Source: Paraburkholderia sp. CNPSo 3274 (GTDB lineage: Bacteria; Pseudomonadota; Gammaproteobacteria; Burkholderiales; Burkholderiaceae). From it: a stretch of 64,000 nt of DNA. Both the position numbers and the translations under genes were made by a program. Location of the stretch: the NCBI RefSeq assembly GCF_024206475.1, contig NZ_JAMBPR010000005.1:62001-126000 (forward strand), in the 5' to 3' direction. Position 1 is the stretch's first letter; each line of letters begins with the position of its first letter. This document shows, piece after piece, positions 25,412 to 33,693 of the stretch. Below the pieces are notes generated by a model that worked only from the letters and a program-made list of their open reading frames with translations, searched no databases and was not told the DNA's origin.

Positions 25412-26659
25412 TCAGTGCGCGCCTGCAGCGAGCAGCGATTTGAGTTTGGTCGCGCTGTCCGCAAGACGCTCGGGTTCGATCCGCGCACGGCGCGCAATCA
25501 GTTCCTGCGCAATGCGCACGTCTCGGGCGATTTCGCCTGTCTGCCCCACGCCGCTCGCGCCCACCAGCACGCCTGCTTCGTCGAACGCGAAGAACACCTT
25601 CGATGCCGTGCCCGTTGCACGCACGGCCCTGGTCGAGCCGAACGCGGGCAAGCCCGCGATCTGGATCGTCATGTCGTATTGATCGGACCAGAACCACGGC
25701 ACGGCGCTGTGCGCCTCGTCGTGGCCTAGCATGTTGAGCGCTGCCACGCGCGCCTGATCCTCGGCGTTGCGCCAGCATTCAAGACGAATGCGCCGCCCGT
25801 ACAGCGGATGCACGAACGAACACACGTCGCCCGCTGCGTAGATATCCGGGTCGCTGGTACGCAGCATGGGATCGACGGCAATGCCGTTGTCGATCGCGAG
25901 ACCCGCCTCCTGTGCGAGCGCCACACGCGGCGACACGCCAATGCCGACCACGACCGCATCGCAAGGCACGACGGTTCCGTCGCCGGGCACAACGGCATTG
26001 ACGCGCCCTTCGCCCTCGAAGCGCTTCACCTGCACGTCGAAGCGCACGTCCACGCCGCGCTCGCGATGAAGGTCCACGAGGCACTGCGCCACCTCCGCGG
26101 GCACCGCGCGCATCAACGCGCGCGGTGCGGCTTCGAGCACGACGACTTCGCAACCGCGCTGCACGGCCGAGGCCGCGACTTCGAGCCCGATGAAGCCCGC
26201 GCCGACCACCGCAATGCGGCGCCCCGGTCCGAGTTCGCCCGCGATGGCGAGCGCGTCGCCGGCATTGCGCAACACGTGCACGCCCGCGAGATCCGCACCG
26301 GGCACACTCATGCGGCGAGGCTCGGCACCGGTCGCGATCAGCAGGCGACGGTAGGCAAGCGTCTCGCCGTTCGCGAGCGTCGCCGTGTGCGCGGCGCAAT
26401 CGATCGCGCTCACGGCGCAGCCGCTGCGCAGATCGACACCCTGCTCGCGATAAAACGCCTCGCGGTGTATCGCGCCCTGTTCCGGCGTGCGCTCGCCCAG
26501 CAGCACCGCCTTGGAAAGCGGCGGCCGCTCGTACGGTTGTGCGGCTTCGTCGGCGATCAGCGTAATCGCGCCTTCCCAGCCGCCTTCGCGAAGCACCTGC
26601 ACGGCGCGTGCACCGCTCTGGCCGCCGCCAATCACCACCATGGCATCGCCCGCACTCAT
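25412..26659 (-). CDS. MocF-like NAD(P)H-dependent ferredoxin reductase (FAD)
   Basis: 415 residues from ATG 26659 (AAGGAG upstream; a further ATG lies 21 bases earlier). The FAD Rossmann motif is VVIGGGQSGARAVQVL, and the NAD motif is RIAVVGAGFIGLEVAA. YAAGDVCSFVHP is the second FAD site. The C-terminal reductase domain contains PWFWSDQYDMTIQIAGL. This is the class that reduces [2Fe-2S] or Rieske ferredoxins for oxygenases. As the last gene of the operon it should reduce the Rieske protein encoded at 27767, and perhaps that at 20572. Confidence 0.92.
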   Translation of the reverse strand: MSAGDAMVVIGGGQSGARAVQVLREGGWEGAITLIADEAAQPYERPPLSKAVLLGERTPEQGAIHREAFYREQGVDLRSGCAVSAIDCAAHTATLANGETLAYRRLLIATGAEPRRMSVPGADLAGVHVLRNAGDALAIAGELGPGRRIAVVGAGFIGLEVAASAVQRGCEVVVLEAAPRALMRAVPAEVAQCLVDLHRERGVDVRFDVQVKRFEGEGRVNAVVPGDGTVVPCDAVVVGIGVSPRVALAQEAGLAIDNGIAVDPMLRTSDPDIYAAGDVCSFVHPLYGRRIRLECWRNAEDQARVAALNMLGHDEAHSAVPWFWSDQYDMTIQIAGLPAFGSTRAVRATGTASKVFFAFDEAGVLVGASGVGQTGEIARDVRIAQELIARRARIEPERLADSATKLKSLLAAGAH

Positions 26660-26676
26660 GCTGACTCCTTGCGCGC

Positions 26677-27711
26677 TCAACGATACTGCCCCGCGAGCGC
26701 AGACACCTGCTGAATATTCTGCGGCGTGATGAAGCCCGGCCCGGAGCTGATATTGCGTGCCTCATACACGGGCTTGAGCCCATAGTCCTTCAGCCGCTGC
26801 TGGAATTTCGGGTTCTGCTCGAGTGCGGTGCGCGCCTGCAGCACATCGTTGTTGTGGTTCTGATGCATGATCGCCAGCAGGGCAACCGGAATATAACCCT
26901 GCAAGTACGGCTGCTGATCGGTGCAGAACTTGATCGTGCCGTCCTTGATGCCCTTCGCGACGTCCGAGTCGATATCGAAGGTCGCAAACCAGATCTTGCC
27001 CGCAAGTCCGAGGCTCTTCACCGCGCGTATCGTCGGATCGGCCGAGGTCGGACCGAGCGTGAGCACGGCCTGCGTGTCCGGGTGGTTGCGCAGATACGCA
27101 CTGACCTTCGATTCTATGCCCGTGGGATCGGTGCCCGCATCGAGCACCGAGGTCTTCATGTTTGCGCCGATGGCGTCGGCGAAGCCGCGACAGCGTTCGA
27201 ACGAGAGCGGATTCGTGGCGTAATGATTCACACACAGGAACGTCTTCACGCCGTCCGCCTTCGCGCGCAACCCCGCCGCCTTGCCCGCGAGATATTCGGG
27301 CTGGCCCACGTGCATGAGCGCGCCAAGCTCGGCACTTTGCTGCTCAGTGCCCGTATTCGCGGTGATGAAGGGAATGTTCTTCGCTTTCAGACGCGACACG
27401 GCGCCCTTGAGCAGATCGAAATCCGCAATGGTCGTGACCACGCCGTCGTAGTTGCGCGCCGCCGCCTGATTCACGAGTTGCACCATGTCGGCGATATCGC
27501 CATTGGGCGGATTACGGTAATCGGTCTGAACATTGAAGTCCTGATCCGCCTGCTTGATGCCGTTCTTTACGGTGTTCCACCACGCATCCGAATCGGGCGC
27601 GTGCGAAATGAAGTCGAAATGCGCGACGGGGTCCGCGTGCGCCGCAGGACTCAGCGCGAGTGCGAACACCGTAGCCGCCAGCGGCAACACCTTCAGGAAA
27701 GGAACATTCAC
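26677..27711 (-). CDS. MocB-like sugar/cyclitol ABC periplasmic binding protein (orphan)
   Basis: 344 residues from GTG 27711, chosen because GGAGA lies just upstream and a clean signal peptide follows (VNVPFLKVLPLAATVFALAL to AHA). The fold is a type I periplasmic binding protein with HFDFISHAPDSDAWWNTV at the start and NANTGTEQQS-like ligand contacts. Rhizopine-binding MocB belongs to this family. No ATPase or permease gene accompanies it in the window, so it must share a transporter or act with a distant one. It may also take part in sensing. Confidence 0.87.
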   Translation of the reverse strand: MNVPFLKVLPLAATVFALALSPAAHADPVAHFDFISHAPDSDAWWNTVKNGIKQADQDFNVQTDYRNPPNGDIADMVQLVNQAAARNYDGVVTTIADFDLLKGAVSRLKAKNIPFITANTGTEQQSAELGALMHVGQPEYLAGKAAGLRAKADGVKTFLCVNHYATNPLSFERCRGFADAIGANMKTSVLDAGTDPTGIESKVSAYLRNHPDTQAVLTLGPTSADPTIRAVKSLGLAGKIWFATFDIDSDVAKGIKDGTIKFCTDQQPYLQGYIPVALLAIMHQNHNNDVLQARTALEQNPKFQQRLKDYGLKPVYEARNISSGPGFITPQNIQQVSALAGQYR

Positions 27712-27766
27712 GGCTGTCTCCAAAGTTGCATCGTTATCGTGGTGATTCAAAGATTCGTATGCCGAA

Positions 27767-28090
27767 TCATTCAGCGGTGAGCCCGAGATAGATCGTTCCA
27801 CCCTCCACCCTGACCGGGTGCGTGGCGAGATTCACGCAGACCGGCGCCCCCTTGGCCGCGCCCGAGGGAATGTGGAAACGCCCCATATGCATCGGACATT
27901 CGATGATGTCGCCGAACACAAGACCTTGCGCGAGGCGCGCCGTTTCGTGTGTGCAGACCCCCGCGGAAGCGTAGTAGCCCGTGGGCGTGTGATAGATCGC
28001 GTAAAGCTCGCCTTCGTGCTCGAACTCCATCACGTCCTCTTCTTCGAGTTCGTCGCTCGCGCACACCTCGTGCCATTGAAGAATGTTCAT
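27767..28090 (-). CDS. MocE-like Rieske [2Fe-2S] ferredoxin (copy 2)
   Basis: 107 residues from ATG 28090, preceded by GGAGGAGG (an ATG 21 bases upstream is unlikely). Rieske ligands are C46-T-H48 and C65-P-M-H68. It is similar to the protein at 20572 in length and motif order, but not identical. It lies between the MocD-like and MocB-like genes and is the presumed donor to the oxygenase. Confidence 0.93.
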   Translation of the reverse strand: MNILQWHEVCASDELEEEDVMEFEHEGELYAIYHTPTGYYASAGVCTHETARLAQGLVFGDIIECPMHMGRFHIPSGAAKGAPVCVNLATHPVRVEGGTIYLGLTAE

Positions 28091-28141
28091 GGTCGCCTCC
28101 TCCAGCTTCATCTTTCGAACAATTGGCGGGTAGTCCAGGCG

Positions 28142-29200
28142 TCATTGCGTATCGGCGGCAAAGACATTCGCACCCGCGATCTCGTGCTTCACGCCCGCGG
28201 TCTTGCCGGGCACCTGCGGTGTGATCATGTAGTCCGGGTCGTGGCGCTGCGTGCGCAACACGTGCAGGATCTCGGCCCACGCGTCGAAGAGACCGTCATA
28301 AGCAGGCGGCAAGTCGGCTTCGATTGCTTTGCGCAGCTTGGGCAGCGCATGAAACGGCACGTTGGGGAACATATGGTGCTCGACGTGATAGTTCATGTTC
28401 CAGTAGAGGAACTGCAGCACGGGGTTCAGGCGCAGCGTGCGGGTCGAGAAGCGGTGATCGAGTTCGTTCTCGCGCAGGCCGGTGTGCTGCGTAATGGCCA
28501 GCAGTTCATGCAGCCAGGCGCCGTATGCGCGGGGCAGCAGCAGGAACACTACCGGCAGCCAGCTATGCGCGACGAAGGCCCACACACCAATACCCACGTA
28601 GAGCGCGAGAATGACCCGCGAATTGCGGCGCATCGCCCGGTATTCGACCACCGGCACGACGGCCTTCGCGCTCCTCGTCACCATGCCGAGGCTATGCAGC
28701 ACGATGTTGCCGAGATGATGAATGCCATGTGAAACGCGCAGGAAGTCGGTGGCGAGCTTGAGGTAATTGGGCGGCCGCTTGACGGCGATTTCAGCGTCGG
28801 CGGGCACCGTGGCCGTGAGGTGCGTATAGGTGTGATGCTGCGCATGCGACCAGCGGCTATAGATCTGCTCGCGCCAGGTCATGAAGCAGATGACCCAGTG
28901 CACGGACTCGTTGAGCCACTCGCTCCTGAACGGCGTGCGGTGACGCAGCTCGTGCTCCATCGCCTCGGCGAACGCGTAGATCGTGCCGTACAGCAGAAAG
29001 GCCGGCATGCACCAGAGCGTGCCCAACGAAAGCCAGGCGAGCGCGCCGGTGGCGAGCACAAGCGCCATGAAGCCGCCGAAATACCTCAGGGCAACCCGGT
29101 CGTTGCGCCGCGTAACCTCCTTGAGCACCTTGCGGTCGAGCGGACAACGGTACCAATCGTCCATCGTGATGACCTGTGGCGAGCCTTGCTGTGCGGACAT
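28142..29200 (-). CDS. MocD-like membrane diiron oxygenase / fatty acid desaturase family protein (copy 2)
   Basis: 352 residues from ATG 29200 (GGGAG at good spacing). Histidine clusters are HELRH (83-87), HAQHH (119-123), QHTG (His239) and HVEHH (272-276). The last block, FLYWNMNYHVEHHMFP, matches copy 1 exactly. It is the first gene of the operon MocD-MocE-MocB-MocF-like, which reads away from a LacI regulator. By analogy with rhizopine degradation it may demethylate or hydroxylate a methylated cyclitol. A membrane-lipid role is the main alternative. Confidence 0.88.
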   Translation of the reverse strand: MSAQQGSPQVITMDDWYRCPLDRKVLKEVTRRNDRVALRYFGGFMALVLATGALAWLSLGTLWCMPAFLLYGTIYAFAEAMEHELRHRTPFRSEWLNESVHWVICFMTWREQIYSRWSHAQHHTYTHLTATVPADAEIAVKRPPNYLKLATDFLRVSHGIHHLGNIVLHSLGMVTRSAKAVVPVVEYRAMRRNSRVILALYVGIGVWAFVAHSWLPVVFLLLPRAYGAWLHELLAITQHTGLRENELDHRFSTRTLRLNPVLQFLYWNMNYHVEHHMFPNVPFHALPKLRKAIEADLPPAYDGLFDAWAEILHVLRTQRHDPDYMITPQVPGKTAGVKHEIAGANVFAADTQ

Positions 29201-29232
29201 GAATCGAACTCCCGTGCATGACGTTGAACGCT

Positions 29233-29414
29233 GATGAGCCGCTTTGAGTTCGCTCATCCTTGAGTCGAATTACAGGCTCTAAATGAGCCATCGTCAAAGG
29301 CTCAAATGACTCATTTTGAGCATTAAAGGGTATTCCCCTAAAACGTCAGCGCCTGAAAACGTTCTCCACGTGGAGATAAAATTCAAATATGCGCGTCGAA
29401 AGACTCATTTTGAG
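29233..29414. promoter_or_regulatory. Repeat-rich divergent control region (LacI-type operators)
   Basis: The 251-bp gap between the MocD-like operon and the LacI gene is packed with GCTCA/TGAGC half-sites. GATGAGC and GCTCATC occur at 29233-29258, and GGCTC-N5-GAGCC at 29275-29289. Arms GCTCAAATGA and TCATTTTGAGC occur at 29300-29321. GACTCATTTTGAG is repeated exactly at 29308 and 29402. CTGAAAACGTTCTCCA (29353-29368) has the central CG of LacI operators, next to the palindrome CTCCACGTGGAG. Several bound repressors, or looping, are likely. Confidence 0.6.
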
Positions 29415-29451
29415 GCAAAATGCGATCGTACTCACTTGCTGCGGAGCCTCG

Positions 29452-30486
29452 ATGAAGAGCCGCCCCACGCTGAAGCAGTTAATGGAACTCACGCAGCTAA
29501 GCCGCGCGACCATCGACCGTGCGCTCAACGACCGGCCCGGCGTGCACCCGCGCACGCGCAGCGCCGTGGAAGCGGCGCTCAGACAACTGGGCGCAAGCGA
29601 CGACCACGCGCTGCCCACGGCATTGCGTACCTCGTCCAATGCGCTGCGCGTGCGCCTGCTCCTCCAGGCGGGCGACGCCTTCACCGCGGAACTCACGCGC
29701 ACGGCAGCAAGCCTCGAAGCCGAGTTCGCCGTGGCGGGCGTGACGCTCGAGGGGGTCAATTGCGTGGGCGCCAGCGACGAGGACGTCGCGCTGCGCGTGC
29801 GCGAGGCTGCGCACGGGGCTGCCGACGCCATCGGCATCATCTGCACGAACACACCGCCCATTACAGCGGCGCTGCGCGAATGCATGGCGCGGGGCCTTGG
29901 CGTGGTGACGCTCATCACCGACGTCGACGCCGATGCGCGCCACACCTACGTGGGCGTGAACAACCGCGCCGCGGGCCAGTCGGCCGCGTTCCTCGTTGGC
30001 CGGCACCTGGAGGGACGGCCCTCGCCGTCCGTGGCCGTTGTGGTCGCAACGTTCTCGTACACCTGTCACGAAGACCGCGAGATCGGCTTTCGTTCACTGT
30101 TGCGCCAGCGCTTTCCCCACGTGAACGTCGTCGAAGTGATCAAGGGCGCCGACTCGGGTCCGGCGACCTACGAGGCCACGCGGCGCTGCATGGAAATGCA
30201 TGGCGCGCTCGACGGCATCTACAACGTGGCGGGCGGCAACGAAGGGCTCGCGGCGGCGCTGCGCGAGCGCGGCCTTGCGGGCCGCACGCTCTATGTGACG
30301 CATGAGGTGAACGCCGTGACGGAGCCGCTGTTGCGCGCGGACGTGATCGACTATCTGCTCTCGCAAGATTTGCGTCTGCTGCTGCGCACGGCCGTCGAAC
30401 AGATGCGCAACGCGGCGGCAGGCGGCACGCCGCCTGCGCAGGCGCTCGTGCCGATCGAGACGTATTCGCGCTATTCCCTTCCCTGA
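29452..30486 (+). CDS. LacI family transcriptional regulator
   Basis: 344 residues from ATG 29452 (GGAG upstream). The DNA-binding head reads PTLKQLMELTQLSRATIDRA then LNDRPGVHPRTR. A periplasmic-binding-protein-like effector domain follows, with LLLQAGDAFTAELTRTAASL and GVNNRAAGQSAAFLVGRHL. It diverges from the MocD-like operon and should repress it until a sugar- or cyclitol-like ligand binds. Rhizopine loci described earlier use a GntR-type MocR instead, so the regulator class differs. Confidence 0.92.
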   Translation: MKSRPTLKQLMELTQLSRATIDRALNDRPGVHPRTRSAVEAALRQLGASDDHALPTALRTSSNALRVRLLLQAGDAFTAELTRTAASLEAEFAVAGVTLEGVNCVGASDEDVALRVREAAHGAADAIGIICTNTPPITAALRECMARGLGVVTLITDVDADARHTYVGVNNRAAGQSAAFLVGRHLEGRPSPSVAVVVATFSYTCHEDREIGFRSLLRQRFPHVNVVEVIKGADSGPATYEATRRCMEMHGALDGIYNVAGGNEGLAAALRERGLAGRTLYVTHEVNAVTEPLLRADVIDYLLSQDLRLLLRTAVEQMRNAAAGGTPPAQALVPIETYSRYSLP

Positions 30487-30556
30487 AGCGACCGCGCCCC
30501 GAACATTGCGCTATCGGTTGCATGCACCGCCCGTTTACGATACTTTATGCTCGTTT

Positions 30557-30576
30557 TTGCTCGGTTCAACGAGCAA
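30557..30576. promoter_or_regulatory. DeoR-type operator upstream of the DeoR gene
   Basis: Perfect arms TTGCTCG and CGAGCAA are separated by GTTCAA. Further TGCTCG (30548-30553) and CGAGCAA (30582-30588) copies flank this core, giving four half-sites within 41 bp. It is 28 bases before the DeoR start codon, consistent with autoregulation. Confidence 0.6.
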
Positions 30577-30604
30577 GCCAGCGAGCAAGCGGGAGCCGAA
30601 ACCC

Positions 30605-31396
30605 ATGCAACGAACACGCCAGGAGGCCAGTGAAGGCCTGCTCCCCGACGAGCGCGAGCGCCTGATCCTCGAAAAACTGCGCGCCGAGGGCCGCGTGCTG
30701 GCCGCCGAACTCGCCGCGCAGCTCGACACCTCGGAGCACACGATCCGCCGGCATTTGCGCGACCTGGCCGAGGCGGGCCACTGCAAGCGCGTGTATGGCG
30801 GAGCGCTGCTCACCTCGCCCGCCAACAAGCCCGCGTCCGTGCGCATGCGCGAGCAACTGCCGGCCAAGGCGCGCCTTGCGCGCGCCGCCGCTGCGCTCGT
30901 CAAGCCCAATCAGGTGATCCTGCTCGACGCGGGTTCCACGAACGTCGAGATCGCGGCGGCACTGCCCGAACACGCCGGCCTCACGGTCGTCACCACTTCG
31001 CCGCAGGCCTGCGTGCGCCTGCTCGAGCGCCCGGGCATCGAAGTCATTCTGATCGGCGGCCGCGTGAGCGCGCAGGCCGCGGGCGCGCTCGGCGCGACGG
31101 CGCTCGTGCAAATTCAGCAGCTCAAGGCCGACCTCTGCTTTCTAGGCGCATGCGCGCTCGATCCTTCCGAAGGGATCGCAGCCTTCGATGCCGAGGATGC
31201 CGAAATGAAACGCGCGATGGTCGCAGCAAGCGGCCAGATCGCGGCCGCGGTCACCACCGAAAAACTCATGACAGCCGCGCCCTACGTCATCGCACCGTGC
31301 GCTTCGCTCGACTATCTGATCGTCGATGCCGACGTACCGAAACTCCATCTGAAGCAACTGAAAGCCGTATGCGGCGACGTGACGGTGGCGCGATGA
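30605..31396 (+). CDS. DeoR/GlpR family transcriptional regulator
   Basis: 263 residues from ATG 30605 (GGGAG upstream). The N-terminal helix-turn-helix has LLPDERERLILEKLRAEGRV and TSEHTIRRHLRDLAEAGHCK RVYGGA. The C-terminal sugar-phosphate isomerase-like domain includes ILLDAGSTNVEIAAAL. The family senses phosphorylated sugars and usually represses. It overlaps the following MFS gene (ATGA), so it most likely controls that transporter. Confidence 0.92.
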   Translation: MQRTRQEASEGLLPDERERLILEKLRAEGRVLAAELAAQLDTSEHTIRRHLRDLAEAGHCKRVYGGALLTSPANKPASVRMREQLPAKARLARAAAALVKPNQVILLDAGSTNVEIAAALPEHAGLTVVTTSPQACVRLLERPGIEVILIGGRVSAQAAGALGATALVQIQQLKADLCFLGACALDPSEGIAAFDAEDAEMKRAMVAASGQIAAAVTTEKLMTAAPYVIAPCASLDYLIVDADVPKLHLKQLKAVCGDVTVAR

Positions 31397-32607
31397 GGCC
31401 CCTGCGCGAACGCTACGCCACCACGGCGGTCTTTCTGGCGAACGGCTTCGGCATTGGCGCGTGGGCTGTCGAGGTACCGCGCGTGAAAGACAAACTGCTC
31501 CTTGGCGACTCCCTGCTCGGCGTCGCGCTCTTTGCCTTCGCGCTGGGCGCCATCGTCGCCATGCCGCTTGCGGGGCGTCTCGCGCCGAAGTTCGGCAGCG
31601 GCCGCGCGACCGCCCTGCTCGGCGTGCTGTTCGTCGCCGCGTTTCCAATGCCCGCGCTCGCGCCCAACGCGGCGCTGCTGTGTGCCGCGTTGCTGCTGCT
31701 CGGCGCGCTCAATGGCGCGCTCGACGTTTCCATGAACGGCCATGCCAGCGCGATCGAAAAAGTGTGGAACGCGCCGATCATGTCGTCGTTCCACGCGGCC
31801 TGGAGCGCGGGGGGCCTTGCGGGCGCAGCCGTTGGCACGGTGCTGCAGAAAGCAGGATTCGGTGTGCCAAGCGGTCTCGCGCTGCCCGCTATTCCCATCG
31901 CCGTGCTGATCGTCGGTGCGGCGCTGTTCTCGCTGCGCGACGTAGGCACGCGCCCGGTGGCTGCGTCGGGCGGCGGCTTCGCGTTGCCGCAGGCGGGCGT
32001 CGTGAAGCTCGCCGCGCTCGCGTTCCTTTGCATGATGACCGAGGGCGCCATCGCCGACTGGAGCGCCGTGTACCTGCGAACCGCATTGCCCGCTCATGCG
32101 GATAGCGCGGGCATCGGCTATACGGCGTTCGCGTTTGCCATGGCGGCATGCCGCGTGGTGGGCGACGCGTTCGTGCGGCGGCTGGGCGCGGTGCGCGTGG
32201 TCGCGCTGGGCGGCCTGCTTTCGGCTGCGGGCCTTGCGGCTGTGCTCGCCGCGCCAGCGCTCGCTACGGCGGTGGCGGGATTCATCTGCGTCGGCATTGG
32301 GCTTGCCAATGTGGTGCCGGTGATCTTCAGCGCGGCCGGGCGCACGACCGATCCGCCCGTTACCGGCGTTTCGATGGCGGCTACCGCGGGTTATGCGGGC
32401 TTTCTCGTGGGGCCGCCGATCATTGGCTTTGGCGCGGGGCTCGTTGGCTTGCAGTTCGCGCTTTGTGTGCTGGCGCTCGCCACGCTCGCGGTGTGCTTTG
32501 CGGGTAGTCGTGCGGTTCGCGATGTCGATGCGTCGCGCGGCGAATCGGCAACGCATGCGCCGGTGCGCAGAGATACGCGCGACGCGGATCGTATCGAGGC
32601 GGAGTGA
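31393..32607 (+). CDS. MFS transporter (FucP/YbjJ-like)
   Basis: 404 residues and twelve apparent membrane helices, starting at the ATG that overlaps the DeoR stop. LNGALDVSMNGHASAIEK is typical of the YbjJ-like group of sugar transporters. The C-terminal tail is charged and unstructured. Coupling to a DeoR regulator suggests uptake or export of a sugar or a sugar-related compound. Confidence 0.9.
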   Translation: MRPLRERYATTAVFLANGFGIGAWAVEVPRVKDKLLLGDSLLGVALFAFALGAIVAMPLAGRLAPKFGSGRATALLGVLFVAAFPMPALAPNAALLCAALLLLGALNGALDVSMNGHASAIEKVWNAPIMSSFHAAWSAGGLAGAAVGTVLQKAGFGVPSGLALPAIPIAVLIVGAALFSLRDVGTRPVAASGGGFALPQAGVVKLAALAFLCMMTEGAIADWSAVYLRTALPAHADSAGIGYTAFAFAMAACRVVGDAFVRRLGAVRVVALGGLLSAAGLAAVLAAPALATAVAGFICVGIGLANVVPVIFSAAGRTTDPPVTGVSMAATAGYAGFLVGPPIIGFGAGLVGLQFALCVLALATLAVCFAGSRAVRDVDASRGESATHAPVRRDTRDADRIEAE

Positions 32608-32741
32608 CCTGCGCTCGCTCGGCGCATCGAATATCACCACAAGATCCGGATATCTCCGCCCAATCACGCTACGTAGACTCGATCCCGAAGCTCAAACCAT
32701 CGCATCCGGCCCACACCGGATCGCTCTTCGGGACATCGACA

Positions 32742-33668
32742 ATGGGCATCACATCAGGAAACGCCACGCCACAGCGTGTCGTCGTCAATCTTTCGCACGC
32801 GAGTCTCGCCGCGCAATTCAGCGAGCAGATGGCCATTGCGGTCATCCCAATCGTCGCCGTGGTGGCATTAGGCGCGACTGCGCAGCAAAGCGCCTCGCTC
32901 CAGGCCATCAACACGCTGCCCTTCCTGCTGCTCTCGCTGCCCGCCGGCCTCGTTGCCGATCGCGGCCGGCGCAAGCCGCTCATGATCGCAACCGAACTGC
33001 TGCGTGCCGCCGCCCTCTTCGTGCTGTTCGCGTTGTTCCATGCGCGCGTGCTTTCGCTCTACACGCTCGGCTCCCTGGGCGTCGCCATCGCGACCGGCAC
33101 CGTGGTTTTCAGCGTGAGCGCGCCCTCGCTCGTCGCGGCGATGGTCGAAACGGGCGACCTGCTCGCCGCCAACCGTCGGCTCGAAATCGCGCGCAGCATC
33201 GCCTATACGGCGGGGCCTTCCGTGGGCGGTATTTTTGCGGGCTGGGCGTCGGGCGTGTTCGCGTTTCTCGCGGCGTTCGCCCTGTCGCTCGCCAGCGCAT
33301 GGTTTCTCGCGCGCCTGCCCGCCGAGGCGCCGCGTCCGCGTTCGCGTCGCGCGCTCGCACGCGAACTCTTCGACGGCGTGCAGTTCATCGTCACGCCTCG
33401 CGAACTGATCGCGCGCGTCTCGTCGGTCATCATGATGGCGACGTTCGGCGCGCGCCCACTCGGCGCCCTGCTCGGCGCGTTCCTGAGCACGCGCCTTGGC
33501 ATGACCAGTTGCCTCGTGGGCGCCGCGTGCGGTTTCGCCGTTCAGCTCGCGATCATCGTGTTCTCGGCGCCCGCGCGGCTGCGCTCGATCGAAGGTCTCG
33601 AAGCAGCGCGAGCCGAACCGCGCAACGCGAAGGCAATGCGCTTCGCGGCTGAGAACCCGCAGGAGTAA
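32742..33668 (+). pseudogene. MFS transporter (DHA3-like) with internal in-frame deletion
   Basis: 308 residues from ATG 32742, against about 400 for the family. The N-terminal six helices are intact (PFLLLSLPAGLVADRGRRKP; AANRRLEIARSIAYTAGP). The central loop RRALARELFDGVQFI then runs directly into VTPRELIARVSS and MPLGALLG-like ARPLGALLGAFL, which normally belong near helices 11-12. About 100 residues, four helices, are therefore missing near position 33385, with the frame preserved. The protein is probably non-functional, although an eight-helix product could be made. The ribosome-binding site is weak. Confidence 0.7.
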
Positions 33669-33684
33669 GGCGACCGAAGTCGCC
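33669..33684 (-). terminator. UUCG-tetraloop hairpin between convergent genes
   Basis: On the minus strand GGCGAC-TTCG-GTCGCC forms a 6-bp stem with a C(UUCG)G tetraloop, an unusually stable RNA cap. It lies 10 bases after the beta-propeller gene's stop and right after the truncated MFS gene. There is no T-run, so it may act in termination or as 3'-end protection. Confidence 0.5.
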
Positions 33685-33693
33685 CCCTATTGC

